Assembly: GCA_963732765.1 (NCBI GenBank)
Contig: CAVTAS010000010.1
Location: forward strand, 558,001 to 622,000
Reading direction: 5' to 3'
DNA from: JANYHF01 sp963732765
GTDB lineage: Bacteria > Pseudomonadota > Alphaproteobacteria > Rhizobiales > Hyphomicrobiaceae
DNA length: 64,000 bases
The notes beneath the pieces were generated by a model that saw only the letters and a list, made by a program, of their open reading frames with translations, ran no database searches and was not told the DNA's origin. Of this stretch, positions 59,578-64,000 are shown one piece after another (within the stretch, counting starts at the first letter, position 1; every line of letters begins with the position of its first letter). Both the position numbers and the translations under genes were made by a program.

Positions 59578-61056
59578 CTACAACCCCAACTTCGTCTTCA
59601 ACAGCTCGTTCACAGCCGCCGGGTTGGCCTTGCCACCGGTGGACTTCATGGCCTGGCCGACGAACCAGCCGAGCATGCTCGGCTTTTCCTTCACCTGCGC
59701 GACCTTGTCGGGGTTGGCCGAGATGATGGCGTCCACCGCCTTCTCGATCGCGCCCATGTCCGTCACCTGGCGCATACCGCGCTTTTCGACGATGGTGGCG
59801 GGATCGCCGCCTTCTGACCAGACGATCTCGAACAGGTCCTTGGCGATCTTGCCGGATATCGCACCGGACGAGATCAGGTCGATGACGCCGCCGAGCTGGC
59901 TTGCGGACACGGGGCTATCCTCGACCCCCTTGCCTTCCTTGTTCAACCGCCCGAACAGCTCGTTAATCACCCAGTTGGCGGCGATCTTGCCATCGCGCCC
60001 CTTGGCAACCTGCTCGAAAAAGTCGGCGTTCTGCTTCTCGGCGACAAGTACGCTCGCGTCGTAAGCGGACAGACCGTACTCCCTAATGAAGCGCGCCCGC
60101 TTGGCGTCGGGAAGCTCCGTGAGCCCCTTCTTTAACCCGTCCACATAGCCCTGCGTAAACTCCAACGGAAGCAGGTCCGGATCGGGGAAATAGCGGTAGT
60201 CGTGCGCCTCTTCCTTGCTGCGCATGCTGCGCGTCTCGCCCTTCACGGGGTCGAACAGCCGCGTCTCCTGCTTCACCTCGCCGCCATCCTCCTTGATGCC
60301 GATCTGACGGCGCGCCTCGGCCTCGATGGCCTGGCCGATGAAACGGATGGAGTTGACGTTCTTGATCTCGCAGCGGGTCTCGAACTTTGTCCCCGGCTTG
60401 TGCACCGACACGTTAACGTCGGCGCGCAGATTGCCCTTTTCCATGTCGCCATCGCAGGTGCCGAGATAGCGCAAGATGGTGCGCAGCTTGGTCACATAGG
60501 CCTTGGCCTCCTCGGCCGAGCGCATATCGGGGCGCGAGACGATCTCCATCAGCGCGACACCCGAACGGTTCAGGTCGACATAGGAATAGTCGGGATGCTG
60601 ATCGTGCAGGCTCTTGCCTGCGTCCTGCTCCAGGTGCAGCCGCTCGATCCCGACTTCGATGGATGGGCGATCGGCGAAATCCAGCAGCACCTTGCCCTCG
60701 CCCACCACTGGCTGCTTGAACTGGCTGATCTGGTAGCCCTGAGGTAGATCGGGATAGAAATAGTTCTTGCGGTCGAAGGTGCTGACCAGATTGATCTCAG
60801 CGTTCAGCCCCAGCCCAGTTCGCACGGCCTGGGCGACGCACTCGGCATTGATCACCGGCAGCATCCCCGGCATGGCGGCATCGACCAGCGAGACATGGCT
60901 GTTGGGTTCGGCCCCGAACGAGGTCGCCGCGCCCGAGAACAGCTTGGCGTTGGACGCCACCTGCGCGTGCACTTCCAGGCCGATGATGATCTCCCAGTCG
61001 CCGGTGGCGCCGGGAATCAGGTCCTCTTTGCGGGCGGGGCGGGCGTTGGTGTGCAT
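59578..61056 (-). CDS. gatB: Aspartyl/glutamyl-tRNA amidotransferase subunit B
   Basis: A 492-residue subunit that activates and amidates mischarged Glu-tRNA(Gln) or Asp-tRNA(Asn) with ammonia from GatA. WEIIIGLEVHAQVASNAKLFSGA at the start, KNYFYPDLPQGYQISQ, MEKGNLRADVNVSVH and YRYFPDPDLLPL are family hallmarks, and the C-terminal tRNA-binding YqeY-like domain ends NELLKTKLGL. ATG 61056 matches the family start; the frame further upstream crosses a palindrome. gatA lies 1.3 kb upstream on the same strand, with corA inserted in the opposite direction. Confidence 0.95.
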   Translation of the reverse strand: MHTNARPARKEDLIPGATGDWEIIIGLEVHAQVASNAKLFSGAATSFGAEPNSHVSLVDAAMPGMLPVINAECVAQAVRTGLGLNAEINLVSTFDRKNYFYPDLPQGYQISQFKQPVVGEGKVLLDFADRPSIEVGIERLHLEQDAGKSLHDQHPDYSYVDLNRSGVALMEIVSRPDMRSAEEAKAYVTKLRTILRYLGTCDGDMEKGNLRADVNVSVHKPGTKFETRCEIKNVNSIRFIGQAIEAEARRQIGIKEDGGEVKQETRLFDPVKGETRSMRSKEEAHDYRYFPDPDLLPLEFTQGYVDGLKKGLTELPDAKRARFIREYGLSAYDASVLVAEKQNADFFEQVAKGRDGKIAANWVINELFGRLNKEGKGVEDSPVSASQLGGVIDLISSGAISGKIAKDLFEIVWSEGGDPATIVEKRGMRQVTDMGAIEKAVDAIISANPDKVAQVKEKPSMLGWFVGQAMKSTGGKANPAAVNELLKTKLGL

Positions 61057-61156
61057 GGGGTCTCGCTGCGATGTTCGATTTACCTGGGTACGTTGGTAGG
61101 GGGAGGCAGGGAGAGGGTCAAGCCAAGGCCCGTTTGTGAGCTGCGAACCGGACATA

Positions 61157-61234
61157 GTTGGTAGGGGCGGCTTGCGGCCGCCCTCGAGCAGCGAGCAAGC
61201 CGTACGAGGGCGGCCGCAAGCCGCCCCTACCAAC
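61157..61234. repeat. Perfect 30-bp-arm palindrome of the GTAGGGGCGGCTTGC family
   Basis: The arms 61157-61186 and 61205-61234 (beginning GTTGGTAGGGGCGGCTTGCG) are perfect complements over 30 bp, with an 18-nt loop. This is the longest perfect hairpin in the window. It lies between the divergent gatB and corA genes. Confidence 0.92.
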
Positions 61235-61317
61235 AGCGCCTTTTCGTACCCTCGACCCGCCCGCCACCCTATGCTACCGCCAGCCCACCAACCGTCCGCC
61301 AGCAGAGTGGCCCGCCA

Positions 61318-62289
61318 ATGATCACGCTCTACGACACCCATGCTTCCGGGCTTGCCCGCCGCGACGGCCTCGTCACGCCCGAAGCGGGCACAGTTTGGAT
61401 CGACTTGCTCAATCCGACGCGCGAGGAAGAGGTGCACATTGAATCCGTACTCGGCATCGAGTTGCCGACGCGCGAGGAGATGAAGGAGATCGAGGCGTCC
61501 AGCCGGCTCTATCAAGAGGACGGCGCGCAGTTCATGACCGCGACCCTGCTGACGCAGATCGACGACCCCTGGCCGGTGACCACGCACATCACCTTTGTGC
61601 TGGTGAAGGACAAGCTGGTCACCATCCGCTATTCCGAGCCCTACGCCTTCTACATGTTCGCCAAGCGCGCCATGGCCAACCAGGTCGACAGCGGATCGGC
61701 CCCCGCCGTCTTGATCGGTCTGCTCGAGCAGATCATCGACCGGCTGGCGGACTTCATCGAGCGCATGCAGGTGGATATCGACAAGCTGTCCCAGACCGTG
61801 TTCGGGGCCGATAAGGACAAGCGGGATAGTGGCGCGCGCTACGATCTGGCTCTTAAGACCGTCGGCCGGCAAGGGGATCTGACCACCCGGGCCCGCGAGA
61901 GCCTGCTGTCATTGAACCGGCTGCTGACCTATTTCACCTACACCTGCGACCATGGGACGGAGGGCAAGGCCGTCACCCCGCGCATCAAGACCGCCAGCCG
62001 CGATGTGGGTTCGCTGTCGGACCACCTGAACTACCTCAATGGCCAGATCACGCTGTTGCTGGATGCCACGCTCGGCCTGATCAACATCGACCAGAACCGC
62101 ATCATCAAGATCTTCTCGATCGTGTCGGTGGTCTTCATGCCGCCGACGCTGGTCGCCTCGATCTATGGCATGAATTTCCACCTGATGCCGGAGCTGAGCT
62201 GGCAGATCGGCTACCCATTGGCGCTGGTGCTGATGGTGATTTCTGCGATCGGGCCGCTGCTGTTCTTCAGGTACAAGGGTTGGCTGTAA
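61318..62289 (+). CDS. corA: CorA-family magnesium/divalent cation transporter
   Basis: A 323-residue CorA channel subunit. A cytoplasmic funnel domain (residues 1-250, with long helices such as LLEQIIDRLADFIERMQVDIDKL) leads to two C-terminal membrane spans. The ion-selectivity signature GMN is in LVASIYGMNFHLMPE, and the protein ends with a basic FFRYKGWL tail. It forms a pentamer in the inner membrane that admits Mg2+. It is transcribed against gatA and gatB and bounded by palindromes on both sides. Confidence 0.93.
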   Translation: MITLYDTHASGLARRDGLVTPEAGTVWIDLLNPTREEEVHIESVLGIELPTREEMKEIEASSRLYQEDGAQFMTATLLTQIDDPWPVTTHITFVLVKDKLVTIRYSEPYAFYMFAKRAMANQVDSGSAPAVLIGLLEQIIDRLADFIERMQVDIDKLSQTVFGADKDKRDSGARYDLALKTVGRQGDLTTRARESLLSLNRLLTYFTYTCDHGTEGKAVTPRIKTASRDVGSLSDHLNYLNGQITLLLDATLGLINIDQNRIIKIFSIVSVVFMPPTLVASIYGMNFHLMPELSWQIGYPLALVLMVISAIGPLLFFRYKGWL

Positions 62290-62300
62290 TCGTCGCACCG

Positions 62301-62370
62301 GTAGGGGCGGCTTGCGGCCGCCCTCGTGCAGCGAGTCCGTTGCGCAAGGGCGGCCGCAAGCCGCCCTTAC
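62301..62370. repeat. Inverted repeat of the GTAGGGGCGGCTTGC family
   Basis: Left arm GTAGGGGCGGCTTGCGGCCG... (from 62301) and right arm ...GCAAGCCGCCCTTAC (to 62370) are complementary with one change. It lies between the convergent corA and gatA stops, 7-12 bp from each, and may terminate both transcripts. Confidence 0.88.
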
Positions 62371-62377
62371 AAATCGG

Positions 62378-63880
62378 TCAGCGTGCCTTCGGCGCCACCG
62401 CGTCCCACCACCGATCCTTGACCGTGAACCGTCCCGCCGCCTGCTCGATCACCTCGGCGGCGCGGAACAGCGTTTCCTCGTCGAACGGCTTTCCGATCAG
62501 CTGCAGACCCATGGGCAGGCCGTCGGCGGTTGATCCAGCGGGCACGGCGATCCCCGGCAAGCCCGCCATGTTCACGGTCACCGTGAAGATGTCGTTGAGA
62601 TACATCTGGATCGGGTCGGCGTTCATGGAGTTGAGCGCAAAGGCAGCGCTGGGGGTGGCTGGCGTCAGCAGCACGTCGACCTCTCTGTAGGCCTCGTCGA
62701 AGTCGCGCTTGATCAGAGTGCGCACCTTCTGCGCCTGCAGGTAGTAGGCGTCGTAATAGCCCGCGGACAGCACATAAGTGCCGATGATGATGCGGCGCTT
62801 GACCTCTTTGCCGAAGCCTTCGGCGCGGGTCTTTTCGTAGGTATCGATCAGGTCCTTGCCGGGAACGCGCAGCCCGTAGCGCATGCCGTCGTAGCGTGCG
62901 AGATTGGACGAGGCTTCGGCCGGAGCGACGATGTAATAGGTCGGCAGCGCGTACTTGGTGTGCGGCAGGCTGACGTCGTGGATGGTCGCCCCCGCCGCTT
63001 TCAGCCAGTCGATGCCCTGCTGCCAGAGCTTGTCCACTTCGGCCGGCATGCCGTCCATGCGGTACTCTTTGGGCACGCCGACTTTCAAACCCTTGACGCC
63101 CTTGCCCAGCGCCTTCTCGTAATCGGGGACAGCCAAATCCATGGACGTTGAGTCCTTGGGATCGTGACTGGCCATGGCGCGCAACAGGATTGCGGCGTCG
63201 CGCACGGTCTTGGCGATCGGCCCGGCCTGGTCCAGCGAGGAGGCGAAGGCCACCACACCCCAGCGCGAACAGCGGCCATAGGTGGGCTTGATGCCGACGG
63301 TACCGGTGAGCGCCGCCGGCTGCCGGATCGACCCGCCGGTATCGGTTGCCGTTGCGCCCAGGCACAGTGACGCCGCCACCGCTGCGGCCGAGCCGCCAGA
63401 TGAGCCACCCGGTACTAGATCTGTGTTCTTGCCCTTGGCGCGCCAGGGATTGATGACCGGGCCGTAGTAGCTGGTCTCGTTCGACGAGCCCATGGCGAAC
63501 TCGTCCATGTTGAGCTTGCCGAGCATCACAGCGCCGGCATCCCAGAGGTTCTGCGTGACGGTGGACTCATAGGTCGGCTTGAAGCCGTCCAGCACATGGC
63601 TGCAGGCCTGCGTGTGCACGCCCTTGGTCGCGAACAGATCCTTGATGCCGAGCGGAATGCCTTCCAGCGCCCGCGCCTTGCCCTTCTTGGCCAGGTTGTT
63701 GTCGGCAATCCGCGCCATCGCCCGCGCCTGTTCCGCAGTGACGGCCACATAGGCGTTCAACGCCGGATTGGCTTTGTCGATGGCGGTGAGGAACGCGTCA
63801 GTCAGCTCCAGCGCGGAAACATCCTTGGCGACCAGCTTGTCGCGGGCTTCGGCGAGCGTGAGGGCAGTGAGATCGGACAA
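62378..63880 (-). CDS. gatA: Aspartyl/glutamyl-tRNA amidotransferase subunit A
   Basis: A 500-residue amidase-signature enzyme that releases ammonia from glutamine for GatB. The catalytic Lys-Ser-Ser triad is visible in GIKDLFATKG, ATDTGGSIRQPA and PGGSSGGSAAAVAA. The C-terminus ends TVKDRWWDAVAPKAR. It has normal length. gatC, usually directly upstream, would lie beyond the window edge. It is separated from gatB by corA on the other strand, so the usual gatCAB operon is split. Confidence 0.95.
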   Translation of the reverse strand: MSDLTALTLAEARDKLVAKDVSALELTDAFLTAIDKANPALNAYVAVTAEQARAMARIADNNLAKKGKARALEGIPLGIKDLFATKGVHTQACSHVLDGFKPTYESTVTQNLWDAGAVMLGKLNMDEFAMGSSNETSYYGPVINPWRAKGKNTDLVPGGSSGGSAAAVAASLCLGATATDTGGSIRQPAALTGTVGIKPTYGRCSRWGVVAFASSLDQAGPIAKTVRDAAILLRAMASHDPKDSTSMDLAVPDYEKALGKGVKGLKVGVPKEYRMDGMPAEVDKLWQQGIDWLKAAGATIHDVSLPHTKYALPTYYIVAPAEASSNLARYDGMRYGLRVPGKDLIDTYEKTRAEGFGKEVKRRIIIGTYVLSAGYYDAYYLQAQKVRTLIKRDFDEAYREVDVLLTPATPSAAFALNSMNADPIQMYLNDIFTVTVNMAGLPGIAVPAGSTADGLPMGLQLIGKPFDEETLFRAAEVIEQAAGRFTVKDRWWDAVAPKAR

Positions 63881-63969
63881 GGGGGCCTCATGGATCGGTT
63901 CGAGTTTTTTGAAGGTTCCCTAACACGGGCGCTTCCTGGCGGCCAAGTGGCCTGGCAAGCTGGTGCAAT

Positions 63970-64000
63970 GTAGGGGCGGCTTGCGGCCGCCCTCAAGCAG
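63970..64000. repeat. Left half of a GTAGGGGCGGCTTGC palindrome, cut by the window edge
   Basis: GTAGGGGCGGCTTGCGGCCG followed by CCCTCAAGCAG starts at 63970 and runs off the window; the complementary arm should follow. It is the fourth copy in 5 kb. Confidence 0.8.

Overview
This 64 kb stretch is high-GC chromosomal DNA from an alphaproteobacterium. That placement rests on gene families seen in the sequence: an smo/mtl-type polyol ABC operon with a mannitol 2-dehydrogenase, a plant-type (GCS2) glutamate-cysteine ligase, class II DAHP synthase, an ABA4-like protein, DUF805 and DUF3297 proteins, an aerobic-type cobalamin cluster, and a groESL operon with CIRCE elements. I cannot fix the order or genus. 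No rRNA, tRNA or CRISPR array was seen.

Layout. 0-2.2 kb: a TetR regulator divergent from an ABA4-like/membrane protein operon, with a pair of matching palindromes between them. 2.2-5.4 kb: glpD-glpK (minus strand). 5.5-14.9 kb: a divergent polyol locus (binding protein, two permeases, ATPase, GMC oxidoreductase, mannitol 2-dehydrogenase, SDR polyol dehydrogenase, broken HAD phosphatase). It imports and oxidises sugar alcohols, next to glycerol catabolism. 14.9-28.5 kb: a biotin-dependent acyl-CoA carboxylase alpha subunit, two stand-alone receiver proteins, secreted proteins of unknown role, a GH3 enzyme, MTA phosphorylase, an extensin-like lipoprotein, a DMT exporter and a solute-binding protein. 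28.8-30.6 kb: acetolactate synthase large subunit. 30.6-34.7 kb: an accessory patch with an intact Phd-VapC pair, a degraded MntA-HepT pair, a frameshifted GIY-YIG gene, an intact IS3-family element and an orphan ribbon-helix-helix antitoxin. 34.8-49 kb: housekeeping genes plus two paralogous secreted PAN/apple proteins with tandem cysteine repeats. 49.2-52 kb: cobalamin genes cobU-cobO-cobQ. 52.4-54.3 kb: three overlapping genes of unknown function. 54.4-64 kb: groEL-groES, parC, a tiny basic protein, gatB, corA and gatA.

Two window-wide patterns stand out. First, five intergenic or intragenic hairpins share one architecture: tandem 7-nt units beginning with GG, a loop, then the inverted complement. 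The unit sequence differs at every locus (GGAATAG/GGGACTA, GGCNTTR, GGNAACA, GGGACTC, GGCATCR). One lies inside the cobQ reading frame, one overlaps the cobQ start, and one sits between groES and groEL. Four other dispersed palindrome families are also present. Second, many genes carry single-base frameshifts (smoG, HAD, GIY-YIG, doxX-like, GNAT, cobQ, parC) or an early stop. Because parC is essential, part of this is probably sequencing or assembly error, so broken genes should be read with that in mind.
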